In this document: one piece after another, positions 6,691 to 14,314 of the stretch | Layout of the letters: every line of letters starts with the position of its first letter | Position numbering within the stretch: the first letter of the stretch is position 1 | NCBI GenBank assembly: GCA_003248845.1 | Contig: QFPD01000004.1 | Coordinates: 1 to 19,444 of the forward strand | Source of the DNA: Microbacterium sp. | Lineage (GTDB): Bacteria > Actinomycetota > Actinomycetes > Actinomycetales > Microbacteriaceae | DNA length: 19,444 bases | Direction: 5' to 3' | Program-made: the position numbers and the translations under genes | Notes under the pieces: generated by a model | Told to the model about the DNA's origin: nothing | The model's input: the letters and a program-made list of their open reading frames with translations, nothing else | The model's database searches: none

Positions 6691-7740
6691 GTGACCGACA
6701 TCGCTACCCTCGTCCTCGTGGCCAACGCCGGGGACGGCTCGATCTCCACATTCCGCTTCACGCCGGGCGACGGCTCGGACGATGTTCCCGCGCGCCTCGA
6801 GCGACTCACCGTGACGGACGGCCTCACCGGCTGTTCGACGTTCGTCGTCGACGCCGATCGCGACCTCGTCTACGCGGGCGTGAAGGGCGAGCCCGCGGGG
6901 ATCGTCACGCTTGCGCTGGATCGCGAGACGGGCATCCTCACCCCGCTCTCGCGGCTCGACCTGCCCGACGGCGGGATGAACTACCTCGCGCTCACACGCG
7001 AGGGCACGGGCCTGCTCGGCGCCAGCTACGGCGGCGGGTACGGCATCAGCTGCCGCGTGACGGACGGCGTGATCGGTGCACCGGTGTCGCGCGTCACGTA
7101 TCCGAATCTGCACTCCGTGCTGCCCTCCTCCGACGGCCGGTTCGCCTACCTCGTGTCGCTCGGGGCCGACCTCGTCGCGCAGGACGTCATCGACGAGGAT
7201 TTCTCACTCGTCCCCCTCGACCCACCGACCGTGCCTGCCCCCGCCGGCAGCGGACCCCGCCACCTCGTCGTCGACGACGCGCACGACGCCGTCTACGTCG
7301 TGACCGAGTTCTCCGGCGAGGTTCTCCACTACCGCCGCGACGCGGCGGAGGGCGGGCTGACCTACGTCGGCGCCGCCGCCGCGATCGACGCGTCCGCGGG
7401 CCTCGGCCACAGCGTCTTCGGCGCCGACCCGCTCGCCCACCGCTACATCTGGGGCGCCGACCTGCACCTCGCCGGCGACCGTCTGTGGGCATCGGAGCGC
7501 ACGGAGTCGATGCTCGGCTCGCTCGCGCTCGCATCCGACGGCACGCCGACGGATGCCGAGGCCTTCACCGTCACCGAGACGCAGCCGCGCGGGTTCGCAG
7601 TGAGCCCCGATGGCCGCTTCCTCGTCGCGGCGGGAGAGAAATCGACGACAGTCTCCCTCTACGCGGTCGCGGGCGACCACCTCGAACTCCTGCAACGCGC
7701 CGAGACGGGCCGCGGCGCGAACTGGGTGCGCTTCATCTGA
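6691..7740 (+). CDS. Lactonase family protein, seven-bladed beta-propeller (Pgl-like)
   Basis: The 349-residue product matches the YbhE/Pgl-type lactonase family, whose best-known member hydrolyses 6-phosphogluconolactone in the pentose phosphate pathway. Propeller-blade repeats are visible, for example ADRDLVYAGV, SDGRFAYLVSLGAD, GPRHLVVDDAHDAVYVVTEFSGEVLHYR and PRGFAVSPDGRFLVAAGEKSTTVSLYAV. The end GRGANWVRF is also typical. No signal peptide is visible, so it is probably cytosolic. The start is GTG 6691; the purine run GGAAGG lies directly against the GTG, too close for a normal ribosome-binding site, while the upstream TACGCT box fits leaderless initiation. The exact lactone is not proven. 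Confidence 0.88.
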   Translation: MTDIATLVLVANAGDGSISTFRFTPGDGSDDVPARLERLTVTDGLTGCSTFVVDADRDLVYAGVKGEPAGIVTLALDRETGILTPLSRLDLPDGGMNYLALTREGTGLLGASYGGGYGISCRVTDGVIGAPVSRVTYPNLHSVLPSSDGRFAYLVSLGADLVAQDVIDEDFSLVPLDPPTVPAPAGSGPRHLVVDDAHDAVYVVTEFSGEVLHYRRDAAEGGLTYVGAAAAIDASAGLGHSVFGADPLAHRYIWGADLHLAGDRLWASERTESMLGSLALASDGTPTDAEAFTVTETQPRGFAVSPDGRFLVAAGEKSTTVSLYAVAGDHLELLQRAETGRGANWVRFI

Positions 7741-7754
7741 CCCTCACGGAGGGT
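7740..7754. terminator. Small hairpin between convergent lactonase and MFS genes
   Basis: ACCCTC (7740-7745) pairs with GAGGGT (7749-7754) over a 3-nt loop, starting on the last base of the lactonase TGA. A second small stem, GTCCG/CGGAC, follows at about 7757-7768. The 51-bp gap separates two convergent stops, so a bidirectional terminator is plausible although the stems are short. Confidence 0.45.
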
Positions 7755-7791
7755 GAGTCCGGTCGGACGTCGGAGAATCGCGCCGCCGCGT

Positions 7792-9042
7792 TCACGCTGC
7801 CGAGACGCGCCGCACGGCCGCGTGCCGACGTTCACCGGCGGCGTTGACGACGCCGAGCGCGAGCACGAGCACGGCGGCACCCGCGGGCAGCGCCATCGCG
7901 ACGCCGACACCGAACTCGTCCGCGACCCAGCCGGTGACGGCGGAGGCCAAGGCTTGCGCGAGAGTCAGCGCCGAGCCGAGGAGCGTCATCGTCGTCGCGG
8001 CGCGTCCCGCCGGGGCCCGCATGCCCGCGAGCGAGAAGAGGGTCACGAGCGTCGGACCCACCCCGAGACCCATGAGCAGAAGCCACACGACGATCGAGCC
8101 GTCGGCGGCGAGCGTCGCGTAGCCGAGCGCCGACGCACTCAGTACTCCGGCGAAGGCGATCCAGCGCCAGCGCAGCGCGAAGCGCGCGGGCAGCAGCGCG
8201 ACGCCGAGAGCAAGCGCGGCCGACCCGATCCCCATGAGCCCGTACAACAGGCCCGCCTGCGCCTCGTCGCCGCGGCTCTGCGCGAACGCGGTGAGTGACG
8301 TGAGTGTGGTCCCGAAGAACATGCCGATGCCGAACGTCGCTGCGACGAGCACGAGGATCGGCCGCGAGAACACAGCGCGGACGGGCGCGCGACGCTCCTC
8401 GGCATCCCCGCCCGCTTGCACGCGGGCCGTGGGGTGAAGGGCGAACGCCGTGACGAAACCGAAGCTGAGCACCGCGGCGATCGCGATCGGAGCCCAGGGG
8501 GCGATGAGAGCCGCGAGGACGCCGACGAGGAACGGCCCGATGACGAACGCAGTCTCGTCCGCGGCCGACTCGTACGCCATCACCCGACTCGTCGTCTGCA
8601 CACGGCGCGCAGGCGCCAGGCGCGCGGCAATGATCGTCAGCAGTCGGCTGCGGCTCATCGCGGCGGCCTGGGGGGCGCTCAGACCGATCGCGAGGGCAGC
8701 GACCATGAGCATCTCCGCCGGTGCTTTGCTCATGACGATCACGGGGAAGAACGCCAGGAGGGCGCCGTTCACGAGCCCCACCGGGACGAGAACGCGCCGC
8801 TGTCCGAACCGGTCGACGAGGTCGCCGAAGATCGGACCGGCGATGACGACACCGACGCCGACGGCAGCCGATGTGAGGCCGCCGAGACCGACCGAGCCCG
8901 TCTCGGCCACGACGAGCATGAGGACGCCCACGGTCATCATCGCGAACGGCAGCCGCGCGATGAACGCGATCGGCCAGTACGCCCAGCCGGTGTGCTGGGA
9001 CAGCGTGCGGTGATCGGCGGTCGATGTGATGGTGCGTTCCAC
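7792..9042 (-). CDS. Major facilitator superfamily permease
   Basis: This 416-residue protein has about 12 hydrophobic helices and the MFS motif A in the loop after helix 2 ([13 protein letters not shown], 73-85). A central cytoplasmic loop near the middle ([23 protein letters not shown]) divides two six-helix halves. It is of the drug/metabolite exporter-like type, but no substrate can be named. GTG 9042 was chosen because GGAGGAG lies a few bases upstream; an in-frame GTG at 9072 would add 10 residues with a poorer site, and the longer frame to 9309 overlaps msrA. Its stop faces the lactonase gene and its start is divergent from msrA. Confidence 0.88.
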   Translation of the reverse strand: MERTITSTADHRTLSQHTGWAYWPIAFIARLPFAMMTVGVLMLVVAETGSVGLGGLTSAAVGVGVVIAGPIFGDLVDRFGQRRVLVPVGLVNGALLAFFPVIVMSKAPAEMLMVAALAIGLSAPQAAAMSRSRLLTIIAARLAPARRVQTTSRVMAYESAADETAFVIGPFLVGVLAALIAPWAPIAIAAVLSFGFVTAFALHPTARVQAGGDAEERRAPVRAVFSRPILVLVAATFGIGMFFGTTLTSLTAFAQSRGDEAQAGLLYGLMGIGSAALALGVALLPARFALRWRWIAFAGVLSASALGYATLAADGSIVVWLLLMGLGVGPTLVTLFSLAGMRAPAGRAATTMTLLGSALTLAQALASAVTGWVADEFGVGVAMALPAGAAVLVLALGVVNAAGERRHAAVRRVSAA

Positions 9043-9184
9043 GCGCTCCTCCGAGAATCGGCTCGTTTTCACGTGCCGCCGTTTCTCGGTCGTCGAGCTG
9101 GTAGATGCACCTCGCAGCGCCGGTGGGCGCAGCGGAGGCATCCATTCTACCGCGCCCGCCCCCGCGTGCTCTGGAGAGAGCAGA
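9043..9184. other. Divergent MFS/msrA intergenic region
   Basis: The 142-bp gap must hold promoters for both genes. A minus-strand TAGAAT (9144-9149 on the plus strand) is one base from the -10 consensus and could serve the MFS gene. I see no matching -35 and no clear operator. A short stem GCGCC/GGCGC occurs near 9118-9131. Confidence 0.3.
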
Positions 9185-9730
9185 ATGGAGGGCATGACCG
9201 ATGACGGCAGCATCACCCGCACCCCCGGCACCGACACGGCGGTTCTCGCCGGCGGCTGTTTCTGGGGCATGGAAGACCTCATCCGCCGCCAGCCCGGCGT
9301 GCTCGACACGCGCGTCGGCTATACGGGCGGGCAGAACGACCACGCGACGTATCGGAACCACCCCGGCCACGCCGAGGCGGTCGAGATCGTCTACGACCCG
9401 ACGAAGACGACGTACCGGGACATCCTGGCCTTCTTCTTCCAGATTCACGACCCGTCAACCCTGAACCGCCAGGGCAACGACATCGGGACGAGCTATCGGT
9501 CGGCGATCTTCCCCCTCGATGCCGAGCAGGAGCGCGTCGCGCGCGAGACGATCGCCGACGTGGATGCCTCCGGCCTCTGGCCCGCCAAAGCCGTCACGAC
9601 GATCGAAGCCGCGGGGCCGTTCTGGGAGGCCGAGCCCGAGCACCAGGACTACCTGCTGCGCATCCCGAACGGATACACGTGCCACTTCCCTCGTGCCGGG
9701 TGGGTCCTCCCGAAGCGCGCCGACGCCTGA
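9185..9730 (+). CDS. msrA: Peptide-methionine (S)-S-oxide reductase MsrA
   Basis: The 181-residue protein repairs oxidised methionine by reducing methionine-S-sulfoxide, recycled by thioredoxin. The catalytic GCFWG motif is at 24-28 (Cys25), followed by [51 protein letters not shown] and C-terminal GYTCHFP, with Cys166 the probable resolving cysteine. Length matches the family. ATG 9185 follows GGAGAG with 6-nt spacing; a second ATG at 9194 is possible but has a ribosome-binding site only 2 nt away. The gene is divergent from the MFS gene and convergent with the aminopeptidase gene. Confidence 0.96.
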   Translation: MEGMTDDGSITRTPGTDTAVLAGGCFWGMEDLIRRQPGVLDTRVGYTGGQNDHATYRNHPGHAEAVEIVYDPTKTTYRDILAFFFQIHDPSTLNRQGNDIGTSYRSAIFPLDAEQERVARETIADVDASGLWPAKAVTTIEAAGPFWEAEPEHQDYLLRIPNGYTCHFPRAGWVLPKRADA

Positions 9731-9746
9731 GCGCGTTTCGCGTCAG
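9727..9746. terminator. Hairpin containing both convergent stop codons (msrA / aminopeptidase)
   Basis: CTGA (9727-9730) pairs with TCAG (9743-9746) and CGCG (9732-9735) with CGCG (9739-9742), leaving a bulged G at 9731 and a TTT loop. The msrA TGA (9728-9730) and the aminopeptidase stop (9743-9745) form the outer stem. It probably acts as a compact two-way terminator. Confidence 0.5.
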
Positions 9747-11023
9747 CCGGCGAAGAACGTCGCCGCCACCCGCGACAGCGCGTGGAGGTCGGCCGTACCG
9801 GCGAGCTCGCGCGCGGAGTGCATCGACAGGATCGGGATGCCGACGTCAACCGTCCGGATCCCGATCCGGGTCGCCGTGATCGGGCCGATCGTGGACCCGC
9901 AGGGCACCGCATTGTTCGACACGAACTCCTGACTCACGACGCCGGCGGCGTCGCACCAGCCGTGCCATGCCGCGGCGCCTGCGGCATCCGTCGCATAGCG
10001 CTGGTTGGCATTGATCTTGAGGATCGGACCCGACCCGAGGAGCGGCTGGACGACGGGATCGTGCTTCTCGACGTAGTTCGGGTGCACCGAGTGTCCGACG
10101 TCGCTCGAGACGCACCACGATGCTGCGAGAGCGCGCAGCTGCTGCTCGCGATCCGCACCGAGTCCGAGCTGGATCCGCTCGATGACGTCCGCGAGGAACG
10201 GCCCTGCCGCACCCGAGCGCGTCGCCGACCCCACCTCCTCATGGTCGAACACCGCGAGGACGCTGATGTGTGCGGCATCCGTGCCGGCCTCGGCCAGGGC
10301 GACGACCCCGGCGTGCACCGACGCGAGGTCGTCGAGTCGCCCCGACGCGAAGAAGACGTCGTCCTTTCCGAACACGGCGCCGCGCGCGGCGTCGGCCGTC
10401 ACGAGGTCGTACCCGCGGATCCGCGCGGCATCGACGCCGGCTGCTGCCGCGACCTCGCCCAGCAGATCGGCGGACGCCGCCGAGCCGATCCCCCAGACGG
10501 GCTGCGTCTGGGTCTGCTTGTTCAGCGCGAGGTGGTCGTTCGCCTCACGATCCAAGTGGATCGCGAGCTGCGGCAAGCGCAGGAGCGCGCCCGTGGCGGC
10601 GAGCACCGCAGAGCCGTCGTCGAGGACGAGCCGACCGGCGAGACGCAGCTCGCGGTCCAGCCAGGAGTTCAGCAGAGGACCGCCGTAGATCTCGACGCCC
10701 GCCTGCAGCCAGCCTGCGCGCCCCGTCGTCGGCTGCGGCTTGAGCTTGAGCGCGGGTGAGTCGCTGTGCGCGCCGAAGATGTGGAATGGCGTGTCGGCGG
10801 CCGCGCCGACCGGGACGATCCACGCGAGTACGGCGCCGTCGCGGACGACGACATGACGCGCCCCCGGCTCGATGCCCCACGGCTCGGTCTCGTCGAGGGG
10901 GGTGAATCCGGCGGCGATCAGGCGCGCGGCGACGGCGGACGCGGCGTGAAAGCTCGACGGCGAATCGGCGACGAACCCGGCGAGGTCGTCGGCATGGGCG
11001 AGGACGGCGGCGGTCTGCGGCAT
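9743..11023 (-). CDS. M18 family aminopeptidase
   Basis: This 426-residue cytosolic metallopeptidase belongs to the M18 family (aspartyl aminopeptidase/ApeB type), which trims N-terminal residues, often acidic ones, from peptides. The dinuclear zinc-site motifs are present in order: HIFGAHSDSP (H86, D88), SGRLDDLAS (D231), FDHEEVGS (E262, E263), SSDVGHSVHPNY (D308, H311) and ISMHSARE (H402). Length is normal. The start is ATG 11023; GGGG abuts the ATG, so there is no usable ribosome-binding site, but TACGCT lies 6 nt upstream on the coding strand, suggesting a leaderless message. It sits 28 bp downstream of the HxlR gene in the same orientation but appears to have its own promoter. Confidence 0.95.
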   Translation of the reverse strand: MPQTAAVLAHADDLAGFVADSPSSFHAASAVAARLIAAGFTPLDETEPWGIEPGARHVVVRDGAVLAWIVPVGAAADTPFHIFGAHSDSPALKLKPQPTTGRAGWLQAGVEIYGGPLLNSWLDRELRLAGRLVLDDGSAVLAATGALLRLPQLAIHLDREANDHLALNKQTQTQPVWGIGSAASADLLGEVAAAAGVDAARIRGYDLVTADAARGAVFGKDDVFFASGRLDDLASVHAGVVALAEAGTDAAHISVLAVFDHEEVGSATRSGAAGPFLADVIERIQLGLGADREQQLRALAASWCVSSDVGHSVHPNYVEKHDPVVQPLLGSGPILKINANQRYATDAAGAAAWHGWCDAAGVVSQEFVSNNAVPCGSTIGPITATRIGIRTVDVGIPILSMHSARELAGTADLHALSRVAATFFAG

Positions 11024-11029
11024 CCCCTC

Positions 11030-11035
11030 AGCGTA
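11030..11035 (-). promoter_or_regulatory. Candidate -10 box (TACGCT) of the aminopeptidase gene
   Basis: On the minus strand TACGCT ends 6 nt before ATG 11023, the same geometry as at the lactonase gene. CTGACG (plus-strand 11050-11055) lies 14 bp upstream and includes the HxlR stop codon. This suggests a leaderless transcript. Confidence 0.5.
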
Positions 11036-11051
11036 GTTCGGGCGCTGTGCG

Positions 11052-11414
11052 TCAGCGCGCGACGATCTCGGAGGCGTTGTGCGCGATCCATTCCATCAGG
11101 GGCATCATGCGCGCCATGAGCTCGTCCCCGCGCGCGGTGAGCGCGTACTCGACGCGCGGGGGCACTTCGGGGTAGGCGGTGCGCTCGACGAGGCCGTCGG
11201 CCTCGAGCGTCCGCAACGTCGAGGCGAGCATCTTCTCGCTGATGCCGTCGACCGTGCGGCGCAGCTGTCCCCATCGCGCCGTGCCGTCGGTCAACGCCAT
11301 GAGCACGAGCACACCCCACTTGCTCATGACGCGGTCGAGGACGATCCGCGTCGGACAGTTCTCCGTGAACACCCCGTCACGCTCCGCCCGGATCTCCGCA
11401 AAACTCACCGCCAT
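11052..11414 (-). CDS. HxlR-family winged-helix regulator, QorR-like
   Basis: The 120-residue protein is a MarR/HxlR-type winged helix: CPTRIVLDRVMSKWGVLVLMAL (20-41), TARWGQLRRTVDGISEKMLASTLRTLEADGLVERT (45-79) and the wing PRVEYALTARG (85-95). Cys20 occupies the conserved N-terminal position that senses thiol or quinone stress in YodB and QorR of this family. It is divergent from a QorB-like oxidoreductase, the same pairing as QorR/qor2 of Corynebacterium and ytfH/qorB of E. coli, so it probably represses that gene and itself. ATG 11414 directly follows TAAGGT-N6 with no ribosome-binding site. Confidence 0.92.
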   Translation of the reverse strand: MAVSFAEIRAERDGVFTENCPTRIVLDRVMSKWGVLVLMALTDGTARWGQLRRTVDGISEKMLASTLRTLEADGLVERTAYPEVPPRVEYALTARGDELMARMMPLMEWIAHNASEIVAR

Positions 11415-11443
11415 GTGGGTACCTTACCGAAAAGTGGGTACCT
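11415..11443. promoter_or_regulatory. Probable HxlR operator: two GTGGGTACCT repeats
   Basis: GTGGGTACCT occurs exactly twice, at 11415-11424 and 11434-11443, with 19 bp start to start, about two helical turns. Each copy contains the palindrome GGTACC. The proximal copy touches the HxlR start codon and overlaps a minus-strand TAAGGT box (11421-11426) lying 6 nt before the ATG. A regulator bound here would block its own transcription. The site also lies 77-105 bp upstream of the divergent oxidoreductase start. Confidence 0.65.
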
Positions 11444-11519
11444 GCGATCTGGAATGGATGCCACGGTCGCGCGTTGCCCCTCGTGGAACCGATCACGGAA
11501 CCGATCGAAAGGACCTCTC

Positions 11520-12377
11520 ATGACCATTCTCGTCACCGGTGCCGGTGGGCACCTCGGCCACCTCGTCGTCGACGCGCTCCTCGGCCGCGGCGTCGCCGCG
11601 GCCGACATCGTCGCGGGCGCACGCACCCCCGCGAAGGTCGCCGACCTCGCCGCGCGGGGCGTCCGCACGGCGCACCTCGACTATGACGACCCCGCGACGA
11701 TCACCGCGGCACTCGACGGCGTGGATCGCGTACTCCTGATCTCCGGATCCGAGCCCGGCAAGCGCTTCGCAGGGCACAAGAACGTCATCGACGCCGCCGT
11801 TGCGGCGGGGGTCTCCCAGTTCGTGTACACGAGCGTCTCGAAGGCGACGAGCTTCGACTGGCCGCTCGGCGCCGAGCACAAGCAGACCGAGGAGGCTCTC
11901 GCCGCGAGCGGGCTGCCCACCGTGATCCTGCGCAACGACTGGTACACCGAGAATTACATCGGCGACGTGCAGCGTGCCGCGGAGTCAGGCGTCATCGCTG
12001 CCTCCGTCGGCGACGGCCGCGTCGCACCCGCCAGCCGCCAGGACTATGCAGAGGCCGCGGCCGCGGTGCTGACCGAAGACGGTCACATCGGGCAGGTCTA
12101 CGAGCTCGCGGGAGATGCGAGCATCACCTACGACGACCTCGCGGCCGCCGCCGCCGAGGTGCTCGGGCGCGACGTCGCGTACGTGCGGCTGACGCACGAG
12201 GAGTACGTCGCGGGCCTGCAGTCGGCGGGACTGGATGCCGGGACGGCGGAGTTCGTCGCGAGCTTGGACGACGGCATCCGCGGCGGTGTCCTCGCAGACA
12301 CCGACGGCACGCTCGCGCGCCTCATCGGCCGCCCGACCACGCCCGTGGTCGACGGACTGAGCGCCGCGCTCGCCTGA
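11520..12377 (+). CDS. NAD(P)H:quinone oxidoreductase-like SDR (QorB/NmrA family)
   Basis: The 285-residue protein is an atypical SDR with Rossmann motif TGAGGHLG (6-13) and the QorB/NmrA-family segments GVDRVLLISGSE, HKNVIDAAVAAGVSQFVYTSVSKA, LGAEHKQTEEALAASGLPTVILRNDWYTENY and VYELAGD. E. coli QorB reduces quinones with NADPH; the same role is inferred, supported by the divergent HxlR regulator. ATG 11520 is preceded by AAAGGA with about 7-nt spacing. Expression is probably induced when the HxlR cysteine reacts with quinone-like electrophiles. The gene ends at the palindrome-rich gap before the ABC1-family gene. Confidence 0.92.
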   Translation: MTILVTGAGGHLGHLVVDALLGRGVAAADIVAGARTPAKVADLAARGVRTAHLDYDDPATITAALDGVDRVLLISGSEPGKRFAGHKNVIDAAVAAGVSQFVYTSVSKATSFDWPLGAEHKQTEEALAASGLPTVILRNDWYTENYIGDVQRAAESGVIAASVGDGRVAPASRQDYAEAAAAVLTEDGHIGQVYELAGDASITYDDLAAAAAEVLGRDVAYVRLTHEEYVAGLQSAGLDAGTAEFVASLDDGIRGGVLADTDGTLARLIGRPTTPVVDGLSAALA

Positions 12378-12406
12378 TCGTCTGCACCCGCGCGCACGAC
12401 GACTTC

Positions 12407-12455
12407 TGGACGGTTGTGGCTGCCTCCCTCGGCCCGAGACGGCCACGACCGTCCA
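12407..12455. repeat. Inverted repeat, copy 1 of a paired palindromic element
   Basis: TGGACGGTTGTGGC (12407-12420) is the reverse complement of GCCACGACCGTCCA (12442-12455) with one mismatch. The 21-bp interior contains a smaller palindrome, CTCGGCCCGAG (12428-12438). The right arm is repeated in copy 2. The element could fold into a long hairpin and may also terminate both flanking transcripts. Confidence 0.75.
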
Positions 12456-12474
12456 CACGTTGTCGGCGCCGCCG

Positions 12475-12535
12475 GAATCGTGGGCTGTTGTGGCGGGATG
12501 CCGGAGCATAAGGCCGCCACGACCGTCCACGATTC
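12475..12535. repeat. Inverted repeat, copy 2 of a paired palindromic element
   Basis: Bases 12475-12497 pair with 12513-12535 at 19 of 23 positions around a 15-nt loop. The right arm contains GCCACGACCGTCCAC (12516-12530), identical over 15 bases to 12442-12456 in copy 1. The two copies are about 74 bp apart in the same orientation, as in a REP-type doublet. Confidence 0.75.
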
Positions 12536-12593
12536 GGCGAAGCGAAGATGCCGCGAAGCGAACGTTCGGCGCACAGGGATCGCGCGCACAGCC

Positions 12594-14309
12594 TCAGCGA
12601 CGCGATCCTCGCCGCGCCCGCCGCCTCGGCACGAGCACGAACACGAGCGGAACGACGCTCGCGATCATGAGGATCACGGCGACGACGGATGCCGCGGGCA
12701 GCAGCAGTGCCCCGCCGACGAGCATCGCGGCGAACACGACCGCCGCGATCGTGCGACCGACGAGTGCCTCCAGCTGGTCGAAGCGCCGGTCGATCTCCGG
12801 AGTTGCAACCGACAGCGCGCCACCGTCGATCTTGTCGGCGACGACGTCGAGCTTCGGCGGGAGACCCATGAGCGTGGACGCATAGCCGAGGGCGCTCTTC
12901 GCGGCATCCGTCACGACATTGCGACTTTCTTCGCGCAGCAGCTGCTGAGCATAGGGATCGATCGCCTCCCACACGTTGAACGCAGGGTCGAGGGCGCTGC
13001 ACACTCCGGAGGTGAGCGAAACGGCACGCGTGATCAGCAGGAAGTTCTCCGGCAGCTGTACGGGCAGCGACCGCATGACCTCGCCGAAGTCGTCCGCGAA
13101 GGTGCGGAACTCGCGCGGATCGACGTTCTGCAGTTCTCCGAACGCCATCCCGCCGAACCGGGCGAAGAGCGCCGTGAGCGCCCGCTCGAGCTCGCTCGTG
13201 TCGGCGCCGGGGAGTAAGACCCCGATGCGCTGGATGCCGTCGACGAGGCCCTTCCCGTCGCGCGCGGCGACCGCGATGACGATCTTGCGAAGACCATCGC
13301 GCAATCCCGACGGCACCTGCCCCATCATTCCGAAGTCGATGAAGGTCAGGGTCCACGCCGGACCCTCGGCGCCCGGCGTGTGCGGCGTGACGAAGACGTT
13401 CCCGGGGTGCGGGTCGGCGTGGAAGAAGCCGGCGCCGAAGAGCTGATCGAACATCGCCCCCGCGAACGCCTGGGCGACCTCGCGCGGGTCGATGCCCGCC
13501 GCGCGCAGCGCCGCGACGTCGTTGAGCTTGATCGCCGTGACGTCCGAGAGCGTCAGCACGCGGCGCGTGGTCCGTTCCCAGACGACGACGGGCGCGGCCA
13601 CGCGGGCGCCGTCGGCGAACGTCTCGGCGAACCGCTCCGCGTTGACCCCTTCGTGCAGATAGTCGATCTCCTCGCGGCTGGTCGCGGCGAACTCCTCGAC
13701 GAGCGCGGGGGCGTCCACACGATCAGCGACGAAGCCGATGCGAGAGAGGCGTGCGCCGATCGTGCGGAGGGCGGCGAGGTCCGTCTCCACGATCCGGTCG
13801 ATCCCCGGCCGCTGCACCTTGACGACGACCTCCGCGAACCCGGAGATCTGCTCGTCGCTGTCCGCGAGGCGCGCGCGGTGGGCCTGGCCGAGGGATGCCG
13901 CGGCCACCGGAACCTCGTCGAACCACGCGTACGCGCGATCCAGCGGAACCCCGAGCTCCGCTTCGGCGAGCGCACGGATCTGGGAGAACGCGACGGCGGG
14001 CACTTCGTCCTGCAGCTGCTCGAGCTCGCTCGTGACTTCGGGGGGAAGCACATCGAGGCGCGCTGAGAGGAACTGCCCGACTTTGATCATGAGGCCGCCG
14101 AGGTCGACGGCGAGCACGCGGAAGCGCGCGGCGATCCGCTGGAGCCGCCGCGCACGCGAACGCTCCGCGACGCGGCGGAGTCCGATCCGCGGCAGGGCGA
14201 TCTCGAACCACCACGCCTGGAACATGACCGCGGTCGCGAACCGGATGATGCGGTTGTACCGGGCGCGCGAAGGTACGGCGGGGGACGTTGCGGCGTCTCC
14301 CGGCGGCAT
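12594..14309 (-). CDS. ABC1/UbiB-family atypical kinase-like membrane protein
   Basis: This 571-residue protein is an AarF/ABC1 (UbiB) family member with an atypical protein-kinase-like fold. Visible landmarks are the family KxGQ motif (KVGQ, 76-79), alanine-rich loop AAAS (136-139), lysine K164 in VVVKVQRPG, ExD (214-216), HADPHPGN (297-304) and the metal-binding DFG (325-327). Two hydrophobic helices close the C-terminus (about 515-560), followed by a basic RRRARRGSRR tail. The family has ATPase activity linked to quinone or isoprenoid lipid metabolism; the role here is unproven. ATG 14309 lies 5 bp after the PadR gene stop, so the two are probably cotranscribed. Much longer upstream frames overlap PadR and are not real. 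Confidence 0.92.
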   Translation of the reverse strand: MPPGDAATSPAVPSRARYNRIIRFATAVMFQAWWFEIALPRIGLRRVAERSRARRLQRIAARFRVLAVDLGGLMIKVGQFLSARLDVLPPEVTSELEQLQDEVPAVAFSQIRALAEAELGVPLDRAYAWFDEVPVAAASLGQAHRARLADSDEQISGFAEVVVKVQRPGIDRIVETDLAALRTIGARLSRIGFVADRVDAPALVEEFAATSREEIDYLHEGVNAERFAETFADGARVAAPVVVWERTTRRVLTLSDVTAIKLNDVAALRAAGIDPREVAQAFAGAMFDQLFGAGFFHADPHPGNVFVTPHTPGAEGPAWTLTFIDFGMMGQVPSGLRDGLRKIVIAVAARDGKGLVDGIQRIGVLLPGADTSELERALTALFARFGGMAFGELQNVDPREFRTFADDFGEVMRSLPVQLPENFLLITRAVSLTSGVCSALDPAFNVWEAIDPYAQQLLREESRNVVTDAAKSALGYASTLMGLPPKLDVVADKIDGGALSVATPEIDRRFDQLEALVGRTIAAVVFAAMLVGGALLLPAASVVAVILMIASVVPLVFVLVPRRRARRGSRR

Positions 14310-14314
14310 CCCGC

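Larger units (their letters stand above)
12378..12593. other. 216-bp gene-free gap rich in palindromes and short repeats
   Basis: There is no credible gene between the convergent QorB-like and ABC1-family stops. The gap holds two related long inverted repeats (12407-12455 and 12475-12535), a duplicated 10-mer GCGAAGCGAA (12537-12546 and 12553-12562, period 16) and the palindrome CGAACGTTCG (12559-12568). Confidence 0.7.

Noticed and set aside
9043..9309. N-terminal extension of the MFS permease to 9309
   Set aside because: It would overlap msrA and its upstream region, and the added residues lack membrane character. GGAGGAG before GTG 9042 gives a better start.
12322..13356. 344-codon minus-strand frame overlapping the QorB-like end, the palindromes and the ABC1-family gene
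   Set aside because: It is out of frame with the ABC1-family gene, is Arg-rich and runs across the inverted repeats. The ABC1-family frame has all catalytic motifs.
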